NCBI GenBank assembly: GCA_002779045.1
Contig: PEXO01000370.1
Location: 1-6,594, forward strand
Length of the DNA stretch: 6,594 bases
Direction of reading: 5' to 3'
Source of the DNA: Elusimicrobia bacterium CG08_land_8_20_14_0_20_59_10
GTDB taxonomy: Bacteria; Elusimicrobiota; Elusimicrobia; Elusimicrobiales; UBA9959
Shown here: positions 1 to 5,714 of the stretch, in pieces
Layout: each line of letters starts with the position of its first letter
How positions within the stretch are numbered: position 1 is the stretch's first letter
Notes under the pieces: generated by a model
What the model was told of the DNA's origin: nothing
The model's database searches: none
The model's input: only the letters and a program-made list of their open reading frames with translations
Program-made: the position numbers and the translations under genes

Positions 1-165
1 GGCGGTGGGCCGCGCGGTACCGGAGATACCATACGCAGTAACACCGGCAACGTGTATATTAATGATATTTTGCGTGTAATTATCCGAGAGGTATTTGGCG
101 GGCCACCAGGCCAGCGACGCGAATGTCAAGGATGTCCACAAGCAGAATAGCGTCGCTATCCCCAA
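1..165 (-). CDS. Possible N-terminal fragment of a membrane-anchored protein, cut by the left edge
   Basis: Downstream of nfeD, the minus-strand frame that nfeD itself uses stays open from its stop codon to the window edge, while the other two frames are closed. It has no ATG or GTG; the first candidate start is a TTG at 163-165, with a second TTG at 139-141. The nearest purine-rich site (GAGGA, overlapping the nfeD stop) lies about 15 bases before the first TTG, which is too far to be convincing. The predicted product starts with a hydrophobic stretch rich in L, F, A and W that could be a membrane anchor or signal, followed by a polar segment ending in GVTAYGISGTA. Anchor plus short periplasmic segment with a GxxGT-like motif faintly recalls type II secretion GspN-like proteins, but that is a guess from about 55 residues. 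Local base composition is more AT-rich than in the other genes, so it may also be non-coding. Confidence 0.27.
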   Translation of the reverse strand, partial: MGIATLFCLWTSLTFASLAWWPAKYLSDNYTQNIINIHVAGVTAYGISGTARPTA

Positions 166-183
166 TAAACAAAGTGGCCGTCC

Positions 184-1542
184 TCAGGAAACCAATTTGA
201 CGCGCACTTTAAAGCCTTCCACGGCCGTCACGGCCACGGCGGAGCCCGCGGGGATAGCGCCGGAAACGCTCTCGGCCTCCCACAGCTCCCCCTCCACCAG
301 GGCGGTGCCCTTGGGGGAGATGTCGCTCTTGGCCAGGCCTTTCTTACCTACGATGCTTTCTATGCCGGTCACCACGCGCCTCAGCTGCGCTTTCACCACA
401 ATATAGCTCAGCGCCGCCACAACGGCCACCAGGCCGACTATCGTGGAAACCAGCATGCTTATCGAAACCGAGAGGCCGCCCATAGACGGCTGGTTGAACA
501 ACATAAGCCCTCCCATCAGTATGGACAGCGCGCCGGCCAGAGAGAGCAGGCCGTAGCTTACCACTTTTATCTCCGCTATGAAGAAGACGAAACCCAGCAG
601 TATCAGCGCTATACCGGCGGAATTGGCCGACAGGGTCTGGAAGGAGTAGAACGCCGTAACCAGGGAAACGGCGCCTACCACGCCGGGCAATATCAGGCCT
701 GGGTTGTACAGCTCTATGAAGAGCCCCGCCGCGCCCAGGCTCATAAGGATCATGGCGATATCCGGATTGGTTATGACCGCCAGGAATTTCTGGCGGCGGT
801 CCGGGTAAAGATACTCCACTGCCGGAGACTTCACGCGCAGCAAGCCGAAGCCCGCGGCCTTGAAACCGTCCGCTTTGGCCAGGAAGTCTTTCAGGTCGGA
901 GGCCATAAAATCGGCCATGCCGTTCTTTACCGCCTCCTGCGCCGGTATGGATTTGCTCTTGGTGACGGAGGTAATGGCCCATTCCACGTTGCGGCCGGTT
1001 TTCTGGGCTATGGATTTCATGTAGGCCGCCGCGTCGTTAAGGACCTTGTCCTCCATCGGGTCTTTCTTCCCGGCCTCCTTCCCGTCGGATTTTTTCCCGC
1101 CGATGCCGATGGGAACGCCGCCCAGGAACACCGGGTGCGCCGCGCCGATATTGGTGCCGGGCGCCATCGCCACCAGCGGCGAGGCCGCCGCTATGAACAC
1201 GCCCGCGGAGGCGGCGCGCGCCCCCTGCGGCGACACGTATACGGCCACCGGTTTCTTCGAGGACAGGATGGCCTTTATTATCCCGCGCATGGAAACGTCC
1301 AGCCCGCCGGGGGTGTCCAGCTCTATCACCAGCAGGTCCGGGCCCCCGTCCGAATTCAGGCGGTCAATGGCCCCGGTCATGAACTCGGCGGCCACCGGCG
1401 TTATCACGCCGGCATAAGGAGCCACCAGCACCCTGTTGACCTCGCAGGTCTTCGCGGGCGCAGCTTTCGCCGCCGCCGCGCGGGCGGGCTGCGCGATAAA
1501 GCAGGCCGCCGCCAGCAAAAGAAATAAAATTTTAGTTTTCAT
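184..1542 (-). CDS. nfeD: NfeD-family membrane serine protease (ClpP-class, with C-terminal NfeD domain)
   Basis: The product of 452 residues has the classic long NfeD layout. It starts with a signal peptide (residues 1-22, ending PARA), then a ClpP/SppA-like protease domain (about 33-235), four or five membrane segments (about 261-384) and a small C-terminal NfeD beta-barrel domain (about 395-452). Ser112 in ARAASAG fits the catalytic serine and Lys166 in MEDKVLND the catalytic lysine of this Ser-Lys protease family; the GRNVEWA motif (183-189) is a family hallmark. A lysine-rich insert (about 148-162) lies between the two catalytic residues. Characterised relatives cleave hydrophobic C-terminal segments of stomatin/prohibitin-like partners in the membrane, so a role in membrane-protein quality control is likely. 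No stomatin-like gene is visible, though only 183 bases follow. The start at 1542 was chosen over the upstream in-frame codon at 1650 because it is preceded by GGGAGA at good spacing and begins the signal peptide. Confidence 0.93.
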   Translation of the reverse strand: MKTKILFLLLAAACFIAQPARAAAAKAAPAKTCEVNRVLVAPYAGVITPVAAEFMTGAIDRLNSDGGPDLLVIELDTPGGLDVSMRGIIKAILSSKKPVAVYVSPQGARAASAGVFIAAASPLVAMAPGTNIGAAHPVFLGGVPIGIGGKKSDGKEAGKKDPMEDKVLNDAAAYMKSIAQKTGRNVEWAITSVTKSKSIPAQEAVKNGMADFMASDLKDFLAKADGFKAAGFGLLRVKSPAVEYLYPDRRQKFLAVITNPDIAMILMSLGAAGLFIELYNPGLILPGVVGAVSLVTAFYSFQTLSANSAGIALILLGFVFFIAEIKVVSYGLLSLAGALSILMGGLMLFNQPSMGGLSVSISMLVSTIVGLVAVVAALSYIVVKAQLRRVVTGIESIVGKKGLAKSDISPKGTALVEGELWEAESVSGAIPAGSAVAVTAVEGFKVRVKLVS

Positions 1543-1576
1543 AACGGTTCTCCCGTGAGGCCGCCCGCACAAATCC

Positions 1577-1582
1577 ATTATA
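1577..1582 (-). promoter_or_regulatory. Candidate -10 box (TATAAT) of the nfeD promoter
   Basis: The minus strand reads a perfect TATAAT 34 bases upstream of the nfeD start codon, in an AT-rich island inside otherwise very GC-rich sequence. Transcription would start around position 1570, leaving a leader of about 28 bases that includes the GGGAGA ribosome site. No good -35 box is seen at the usual spacing, where the sequence is GC-rich and part of a hairpin. The promoter suggests nfeD can be transcribed independently of the lipoprotein genes upstream. Confidence 0.5.
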
Positions 1583-1592
1583 CATAAAGGCC

Positions 1593-1625
1593 GCCCGGGC
1601 GAAGCGCCGACCACCCCCGCCGGGC
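1593..1625 (-). terminator. Weak GC-rich hairpin after the larger LPP20 gene
   Basis: GCCCGG (1593-1598) pairs with CCGGGC (1620-1625), and a tighter hairpin GGCG-AAG-CGCC lies inside at 1598-1608. It falls 30 bases after the stop codon of the lipoprotein gene on the minus strand. Only a short CCTTTAT follows, not a real run of Us, so it may be a weak terminator, an mRNA 3' end stabiliser, or chance in GC-rich DNA. It directly precedes the nfeD -10 box. Confidence 0.28.
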
Positions 1626-1654
1626 AGCCCGCAGTTCTTAAAACGAACAATGTG

Positions 1655-2695
1655 CTACTGGTTCTCGAAATAGGAGGTTATGCCGCGGGCTATCCCGGCG
1701 CCGGCTTTTTTACCCAGGGAGACCTCGGTCTTCTGCCTGGCCTCGCCGGGGGAAGCCGCGGCCTCCTTGGCGCTGACGTCGAAGCTGAGGAAGAGCTTGG
1801 CCGCCTTCACGTCCTTCAGCGAGACGGCAGCGCTTCCCCTGTACCACTTCCAGCGCGAACGCGGGTCCGGGTCGGCCTGGGTTTCGAATTTAGCCGGGCA
1901 GTCCACGGTTATATCCGCGTTCCCCCCGCCGGTCTTAGCCTGTATCCCCAGCGTATTGAGCGTCTTTATTATCTCGGCGGCGGCCTTCGCGGACTCCTCC
2001 CCGGACATCCGCACCTCCACGTCCAGCGCCGCCAGGGCGCCCGCGGCCGCGCGGCGCAGGCCGTTGATATCAAAGGCCGGCCCGAAAGAGCCGCCGGGAT
2101 CGAGCACGCGCAGGTCCGTTGTCAGGCTTTCCCGGTCCTTGAACAGCGCCAGCAGCTTCAGGGCGAACTTCGCCTTTGACATCTTGTCGGACGCGGCGGC
2201 AAAGCTGCCGTTCAGGTCCGTCACCCGCGCGTCAAGTTCATCAAGTTTGCCGTCCAGGGCCGCCCGCGCCTTCGACCGCTCGAGGGCGGCCAGCGCATAA
2301 TGCCTGCCGGTCGCCGGGTCCTGCCAGGAGCGCACTATCTCCACGCCCTCAAGCATTTTAGAAGAATCGCTGCGCACGGCCTGCGTCACGTCCTGCGACG
2401 AGGAAGCGGAGGCCCTGCCGTCCTGCGAGGCGGTCCGCTCGGAGGCCGTCACGTAGGTCTTCATGGTGACCTGCGTAGAGAAGACGCGGGAGATCTCGCC
2501 GCGGGCCCTGTCCTGGGCGGAGGAGAGGCCGTCGCCGCAGCCCACCCCGGTAAGGAAGCGGGCGCGCGGGTATTGCGCGCTGTCCCCGCCGGTCCAGTCC
2601 GGGGCGGCGGCGGGGCTCCCGCCTTCGCGGACCGGAGCGCCCGCGCAGGCCGACAGCAGCGCCGCGCATAGAACAGGCAGAATAAATTTTCCCAT
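1655..2695 (-). CDS. LPP20-type lipoprotein, long form with an extra C-terminal domain
   Basis: The product of 346 residues begins with a lipoprotein signal; the lipobox LSAC places the lipidated cysteine at residue 17. Residues about 33-160 fit the LPP20 family: a proline/tryptophan segment after a linker, then FLTGVGCGDG, an alanine- and arginine-rich helix (AQDRARGEISRVF), a serine-rich stretch near 95-112, and VEIVRSWQDPATGRHYALAAL. The remainder (about 165-346) is not part of the usual short LPP20 protein: a lysine-rich helical segment, then an alternating strand/helix region (about 222-310) and a basic, glycine-rich tail ending in SYFENQ. I do not recognise this part. The ATG sits 7 bases after AGGAG, and that site overlaps the TAG stop of the COG3014-type gene 10 bases upstream, so the two genes are very likely translationally coupled. 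LPP20 proteins are known as outer-membrane-associated lipoproteins; the molecular role is unknown. Confidence 0.85.
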   Translation of the reverse strand: MGKFILPVLCAALLSACAGAPVREGGSPAAAPDWTGGDSAQYPRARFLTGVGCGDGLSSAQDRARGEISRVFSTQVTMKTYVTASERTASQDGRASASSSQDVTQAVRSDSSKMLEGVEIVRSWQDPATGRHYALAALERSKARAALDGKLDELDARVTDLNGSFAAASDKMSKAKFALKLLALFKDRESLTTDLRVLDPGGSFGPAFDINGLRRAAAGALAALDVEVRMSGEESAKAAAEIIKTLNTLGIQAKTGGGNADITVDCPAKFETQADPDPRSRWKWYRGSAAVSLKDVKAAKLFLSFDVSAKEAAASPGEARQKTEVSLGKKAGAGIARGITSYFENQ

Positions 2696-2705
2696 GGTTC
2701 AGCTC

Positions 2706-4043
2706 CTATCGGGCCGTGCGGTAATGCAGATAGGTCCGCCTGCCCTTTTCCACCACTACATCCCTGAACACGGTAGAGCCGGCGACAACCCCGCCGTCGC
2801 GCGTGAACTCTATCGTCACGTCCTGTTTCCCCGGCGGCACGGCCAGGCGCGCCAGGCGTATCTGGGCGGGCAGCGTGGTCCAGCCGCGCGTATCGGCCGT
2901 TTCCGTGGCCGCGGAGGCCACATTGGTCACCAGCCTGGCCAGCAGCCCCCAGCCGGCGCCGGCCTGCTGCTCCACCTGGGCCGAGGCGGCCCGCGAGAGC
3001 ACGAACTTCACCGCCGCGCGCGCGATAGCCCGCGCCCTTACCGCGTCGTTCTTCTCGTGCATGACATGTTCGGCTATCGCGGAGACATCCTCCACCAGGC
3101 GGCTCTCCGCCTGTGTCCCGCCGGCCAGCACCCTGGAGCCGGCTATCCGGTACGGGTCCTGGTTGTATTCGGGATAGGCCACGGTTATGGCGTCGCCCAG
3201 CACCCCGGCGCGCAGGGCATTGTGAAAGCGCTGTTCCTCGGCCTCCTCCATCCCGCTTTCGCTCACAGCCAGCATGGCCTTGTTCCAGGCCACCTGGAAG
3301 GTGCGCGAGATCTTCATCGGCGCCGGGCCGTTGTAATGCAGGAAAACTATTTCCCCCAGCCCCTTCTCCGCCAGCCCGGGGTAGGCCGGCACGTCGAATT
3401 CCGGAACGGGCATGCCGTAATCCGCGGCATAGCGCGCGAAGGCCGCCCGCGCCGCTTCGTAGGAGATGCGCGCATCATCGCGGTCCCCGTTCTGCTCGTA
3501 AAGCATGGCGCCCAGGTACTGTGCGAAGGCGCTGTCCTTCCAGCCGCTTTCGCCTTCCATGAACTCCGAGAAGCGCGCCAGGTAGGCCGTAACCTTCCTG
3601 GCCTCCACCAGCGCGTCATCCGTCTTGCCGAGGAAAACATAGTTCAGCGCGCGGAAGGCGTTGAGCAGCGCGCGCTCGAACACCTCCCCGGCATATTTAG
3701 TGGTATTGTCGTTAAGCAGGAAGGTGGCCGCGCCGCGGCTGATGCTTTTGGTAAAAAGCTCCTCCATGCGGTCCTCGGCTTTTTTAAAGTTCTCTTCGCT
3801 TGCCGCGTAACTCCCCTCGTCGTGCAGCACCATGCCGAGGTCAAGATGATACAGCACGGCGCTCTTTTCCCCGTACTCCGAGGCCCTGGCTTTTTCTATT
3901 TCCGCGCTCGCGCCGGCATAATCGTAAGCGGCTATGCGCGCGTTAAGGTCAGTCCGGTAGGAGCGCGAAGGTCCCGCGCAGGCCGTAGTAAAGACGGCCG
4001 CGCAGGCCAGCGCGAAGGGCTTGCAACGGAATAATATGCCCAT
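2706..4043 (-). CDS. COG3014-type TPR-like lipoprotein
   Basis: The predicted product of 445 residues has a short signal peptide with Cys22 as the probable lipid-bearing residue (TTAC, not an ideal lipobox). A helical, TPR-like half follows (about 30-210), with ALLNAFRALNYVFLGKTDDA and ALVEARK at about 125-150, the region most typical of the COG3014 family. The second half contains EIVFLHYNGPAPMK (231-244) and WTTLPAQIRLARL (388-400), two further stretches I associate with this family, and ends in a beta-rich segment. Function is unknown; in other bacteria COG3014 genes lie beside lpoB-like genes, as here. The start is problematic. The ATG at 4043 is inside one arm of an inverted-repeat element and has no purine-rich ribosome site (the preceding bases are GGGCCTCCAG). 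The frame stays open for 60 more codons to a GTG at 4223, but that extension reads through palindromes and would bury the signal peptide. Expression may depend on the repeat element or may be impaired. Confidence 0.85.
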   Translation of the reverse strand: MGILFRCKPFALACAAVFTTACAGPSRSYRTDLNARIAAYDYAGASAEIEKARASEYGEKSAVLYHLDLGMVLHDEGSYAASEENFKKAEDRMEELFTKSISRGAATFLLNDNTTKYAGEVFERALLNAFRALNYVFLGKTDDALVEARKVTAYLARFSEFMEGESGWKDSAFAQYLGAMLYEQNGDRDDARISYEAARAAFARYAADYGMPVPEFDVPAYPGLAEKGLGEIVFLHYNGPAPMKISRTFQVAWNKAMLAVSESGMEEAEEQRFHNALRAGVLGDAITVAYPEYNQDPYRIAGSRVLAGGTQAESRLVEDVSAIAEHVMHEKNDAVRARAIARAAVKFVLSRAASAQVEQQAGAGWGLLARLVTNVASAATETADTRGWTTLPAQIRLARLAVPPGKQDVTIEFTRDGGVVAGSTVFRDVVVEKGRRTYLHYRTAR

Positions 4044-4047
4044 CTGG
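4016..4047 (-). repeat. Left outer arm of the element, containing the start of the COG3014-type gene
   Basis: Read on the minus strand, this arm is CCAG followed by ATG and nine codons of the lipoprotein gene (M-G-I-L-F-R-C-K-P). It matches the right arm at 30 of 32 bases; the differences are G/T at arm position 9 and C/T at position 19. The match stops exactly after CCCT, within the signal peptide, so the first residues of the lipoprotein appear to be encoded by repeat sequence. Confidence 0.85.
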
Positions 4048-4145
4048 AGGCCCGTATTTGAGCCGGATGCAAGGCGCGACGAACGAGCATACCGGTGGTC
4101 TGTAAGTGAGGAGCAACGCGGCAGCCGGTTCAAAGACGGGCCTCC
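4046..4145. repeat. Inner palindrome 1
   Basis: GGAGGCCCGTATTTGAGCCGG (positions 4046-4066) is inverted at 4125-4145 with 19 of 21 matches. The 58-base loop holds GCAAGGCGCGACGAACGAGC-type and GAGGAGCAACGCG-type sequence that looks like a REP-class intergenic repeat core, by general resemblance only. The stem would be very stable in RNA from either strand and lies immediately before the start codon of the COG3014-type gene. Confidence 0.75.
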
Positions 4146-4152
4146 CCCGGGG

Positions 4153-4251
4153 GGCTGAGCCGCTTTTGGGCTGCGCCGCGGCATTCCGCTAATGTACGCA
4201 CAGTACATATCGTTCCATGCCACTTCGGCCCGCTCCAGAATCTGCTCGGCC
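4153..4251. repeat. Inner palindrome 2 with central ATGTAC hairpin
   Basis: The ends GGCTGAGC (4153-4160) and GCTCGGCC (4244-4251) pair with one mismatch, and similarity continues patchily inward. At the centre, ATGTAC (4192-4197) and GTACAT (4203-4208) form a perfect stem with a five-base loop. The middle of the palindrome is AT-richer than its flanks. Together with palindrome 1 this gives two side-by-side hairpins inside the outer arms, a cloverleaf-like fold on either strand. Confidence 0.65.
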
Positions 4252-4281
4252 AGATGGTCATATTATTTCGTTGCAAGCCCT
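4250..4281 (+). repeat. Right outer arm of the element (inverted copy)
   Basis: The plus strand here carries CCAG, then an ATG at 4254 and a near-copy of the first nine codons of the COG3014-type gene, pointing the opposite way. After CCCT at 4281 the similarity ends. The copied start codon leads into the reverse strand of lpoB, so it is not taken as a gene start. Confidence 0.85.
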
Positions 4282-4311
4282 GGTGTACGGACGGGAGCTT
4301 CATGCTCGTAA

Positions 4312-4331
4312 GAGCCCGCCGGGGCGGGCTC
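4312..4331 (-). terminator. Terminator-like hairpin after lpoB
   Basis: Six bases beyond the lpoB stop codon, GAGCCCGCC (4312-4320) and GGCGGGCTC (4323-4331) form a perfect inverted repeat; with a realistic four-base loop the stem has eight pairs, nearly all G-C. The sequence after it on the minus strand is TTACGAGC, so the U-run is poor. It probably ends or attenuates transcription from lpoB, leaving the COG3014-type gene dependent on read-through or on a promoter in the repeat element. Confidence 0.5.
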
Positions 4332-4337
4332 CCGGGC

Positions 4338-4937
4338 TTACCAGGTGGAGCCGGAGCGCTTCACGAATTTCTTTATCTTCTTCTGCCCGCTCCAGGAGAT
4401 CCGGTTGGTCTTCATATCCAGCAGCTTCATATCCACCTGGTAAAGGATGACGGCTTTCCCGCCTTCCTTATCCTCGATGGTCTTTATGCTGCCGCTCAGC
4501 ATGAAGTCGGCGCCGGTCTCCTGGCCATGGGCCTTCTTCGTCTCTTCGGAGGCGTTCGTATCCTGGTCCAGCCGCTCTTCGCGCAGTTCACCGCGCTCGT
4601 CCCGACCGGCCACGAAGGCCACGCGGCCGGAGTTTATCAGCGCGCGCTGTATATCCTCAACGAAGACGCCGGTATTGATATGCTCGCTGCTCTGGTTGCG
4701 CACCGTGCCCACTATGACGGCAGGCTTGGCCCCGGTGTTCGCGGCAGCCTCCCCTATCCACGGGCGCGACAGGCAGTCCGAGACCATCTCCTCGGCCGTA
4801 AGCCTGGAGTCGGTATCGTTCCATTTGCCGCTGATATCAACCACCGTATTGGCGTCCATGCGCTTGACCTGGGTGCCCCCGCAGCCCGCGCATACGGCAA
4901 GAACCGGCAGCAGGACCGGGAGAAAATATTTCCTCAT
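4338..4937 (-). CDS. lpoB: LpoB-type penicillin-binding protein activator lipoprotein
   Basis: The product of 199 residues has a lipoprotein signal ending in CAGC; Cys19 is the likely lipidated residue, with Cys16 a weaker option. The mature part matches the LpoB family: VVDISGKWNDTDSRLTAEEM (32-51), a first strand AVIVGTVRNQSSEHINTG (73-90), the helix VFVEDIQRALINSGRVAFVA (91-110), GADFMLSGSIKTIEDKEGG (142-160) and the final strands VDMKLLDMKTNRISWSG (168-184) with a basic end. In E. coli, LpoB is an outer-membrane lipoprotein that reaches through the peptidoglycan and stimulates the synthase PBP1B; proteins of this wider family in other phyla are assigned by similarity only. No long disordered linker is present after the cysteine, unlike E. 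coli LpoB. The ATG follows AAGGAG at 8-base spacing, and the gene lies 27 bases after the LPP20-type gene, so they form an operon. Confidence 0.9.
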   Translation of the reverse strand: MRKYFLPVLLPVLAVCAGCGGTQVKRMDANTVVDISGKWNDTDSRLTAEEMVSDCLSRPWIGEAAANTGAKPAVIVGTVRNQSSEHINTGVFVEDIQRALINSGRVAFVAGRDERGELREERLDQDTNASEETKKAHGQETGADFMLSGSIKTIEDKEGGKAVILYQVDMKLLDMKTNRISWSGQKKIKKFVKRSGSTW

Positions 4938-4953
4938 CGTTTTAGCTCCTTAA

Positions 4954-4965
4954 AGCCGCGCGGCT
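4954..4965. repeat. Short perfect palindrome between the small LPP20 gene and lpoB
   Basis: AGCCGCGCGGCT overlaps the last base of the LPP20-type stop codon and ends just before the lpoB ribosome site. It could form a small stem in the mRNA and tune lpoB translation, but a 12-base palindrome in GC-rich DNA can also be chance. Confidence 0.3.
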
Positions 4966-5558
4966 CAATGCCTGGCTTCTTCTACCGCCAGTTCGTCAAA
5001 GGCTTTTTCGGCATTGGCCTTCACGTACTCACGCACCTGGGCGTTCAGTTCCTTGGCTTCCTCCATTATGGTCTTCACGGAAGCGAGGTCCAGCTTCACC
5101 AGCGAGAACATCGAGCCGTCGGAAGGGTCTATCCAGTGGTCGATGGGGGCGACGCCGGAAAGCTTCATCTGGGTAACGCTCTTGAGCGCGGTGGTAACGG
5201 TCTGTTCCTCGCTGGAGCTCTTCATGTCACCCGCCGTAGTGGAAGCCATGTAGTCCTTGGACATCTTGGCAATATAGGTATTGAAGACCTCCGCCACTTT
5301 GGCCCGCGCGCGGCTGTCGGCCGTGTCTATGGCCAGCGCCCGGTTCTTGATGCCTGAGGCTATGCCCACGCCGTAGAAACTGCCGTCCTTGAAGGCGCCG
5401 GAGCCTTGGTTGACCCAGGCCGGGCCGGAGGCCGCTATAGGAGAAGCGACAGCCGGGGCCGCTTCCTTGACCACGTTCTTGCCGCCGCCGCAGCCGGCCA
5501 GTATAACGCCTGCGCAAAAGCAGACAAAAACCTTAACGGAACTGTTCGTTCTATTCAT
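4965..5558 (-). CDS. LPP20-type lipoprotein, short form
   Basis: The product of 197 residues starts with a lipoprotein signal and a canonical lipobox LAGC (Cys23), followed by a glycine/alanine linker. Residues about 45-160 make up an LPP20-like domain: GPAWVNQGSGAF, FYGVGIASGIKNRALAIDTA (61-80), ADSRARAKVAEVFNTYI (80-96), then VTQMKLSGVAPIDHWIDPSDG and FSLVKLDL, a strand set also found in the larger LPP20-type gene at 1655-2695. The C-terminal 40 residues are a highly charged helix (EEAKELNAQVREYVKANAEK) that could be a coiled coil. LPP20 proteins are outer-membrane-associated lipoproteins without a firmly assigned activity; proximity to lpoB suggests envelope biogenesis. The ATG lies 12 bases after GAGG, a rather long spacing. 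It is the first gene of the cluster and has a good candidate -35 box upstream. Confidence 0.87.
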   Translation of the reverse strand: MNRTNSSVKVFVCFCAGVILAGCGGGKNVVKEAAPAVASPIAASGPAWVNQGSGAFKDGSFYGVGIASGIKNRALAIDTADSRARAKVAEVFNTYIAKMSKDYMASTTAGDMKSSSEEQTVTTALKSVTQMKLSGVAPIDHWIDPSDGSMFSLVKLDLASVKTIMEEAKELNAQVREYVKANAEKAFDELAVEEARH

Positions 5559-5612
5559 AGTACAATTACACCTCGCTACTGTTTACCAGGAATCCTGCCC
5601 CGGATTGATAAA

Positions 5613-5641
5613 AAATTAGCAATTAAAGGCGGTATTGTCAA
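5613..5641 (-). promoter_or_regulatory. Candidate promoter for the lipoprotein cluster
   Basis: The minus strand carries a perfect TTGACA at 5636-5641, and 17 bases further on TAATTT at 5613-5618 (three of six matches to TATAAT) in an AT-rich patch. The leader to the start codon at 5558 would be about 48 bases. The -35 and spacing are excellent and the -10 is weak, which is why confidence is moderate. It would drive the small LPP20 gene and lpoB. Confidence 0.5.
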
Positions 5642-5661
5642 ATTAGTGAATTGCCCCGGCG

Positions 5662-5698
5662 AAGTTGCCTGACTGGCGGGCCGCGGGCGGCTTTTTTT
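5662..5698 (+). terminator. Terminator-like hairpin and T7 tract just upstream of arfB
   Basis: On the plus strand AAGTTGCC (5662-5669) can pair with GGCGGCTT (5686-5693) using two G-U pairs; a tighter alternative is GCCG-CGGG-CGGC at 5680-5691. Either runs straight into seven Ts (5692-5698). This is a textbook terminator shape, but no plus-strand gene precedes it and arfB starts 16 bases later. It could shield arfB from antisense read-through, act as an attenuator of arfB, or end a short unseen RNA. Confidence 0.42.
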
Positions 5699-5714
5699 GG
5701 TAATATTGTGGACA

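Larger units (their letters stand above)
4016..4281. repeat. Composite inverted-repeat element with 32-base arms enclosing two palindromes
   Basis: A 266-base stretch between lpoB and the COG3014-type gene has a nested symmetrical build. Outer arms at 4016-4047 and 4250-4281 are inverted copies of each other. Between them sit a palindrome with 21-base stems (4046-4145), a short CCCCC-GGGGGG block (4144-4154), and a second palindrome of about 100 bases (4153-4251). The inner palindromes meet or overlap the arms by two bases, so the element has essentially no spacer. No protein of its own is encoded, so if it moves it must do so with help, as MITEs and REP-like elements do. No flanking target duplication could be seen. 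It displaces any normal leader of the COG3014-type gene and lies after the terminator-like hairpin of lpoB. Confidence 0.8.

Noticed and set aside
95..406. Plus-strand open frame overlapping the end of nfeD
   Set aside because: It starts with TTG, has no ribosome site, no recognisable domain, and is antisense to the NfeD C-terminal domain.
1543..1650. 36-codon upstream extension of nfeD
   Set aside because: It covers the TATAAT box and the intergenic hairpin and puts the signal peptide internally; the start at 1542 has a proper ribosome site.
2463..4034. Long plus-strand open frame (523 codons) opposite the COG3014-type gene
   Set aside because: It spans two well-supported minus-strand genes, has low-complexity arginine/glycine/histidine-rich content and no family resemblance. 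It is an antisense shadow of high-GC codon use.
4044..4223. 60-codon upstream extension of the COG3014-type gene
   Set aside because: It would translate straight through two palindromes and place the lipoprotein signal peptide inside the protein. It is kept only as a possibility in the findings.
4016..4281. CRISPR array or riboswitch as an explanation for the repeat element
   Set aside because: There are no regularly spaced direct repeats, only nested inverted ones, and I recognise no known riboswitch core. The mirrored copy of coding sequence in the arms fits a repeat element better.
4254..5357. Plus-strand open frame (367 codons) starting at the copied ATG in the right repeat arm
   Set aside because: It runs opposite lpoB and the small LPP20 gene, has no ribosome site, and its composition is that of a reverse-strand shadow. 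The ATG is explained by the inverted repeat.
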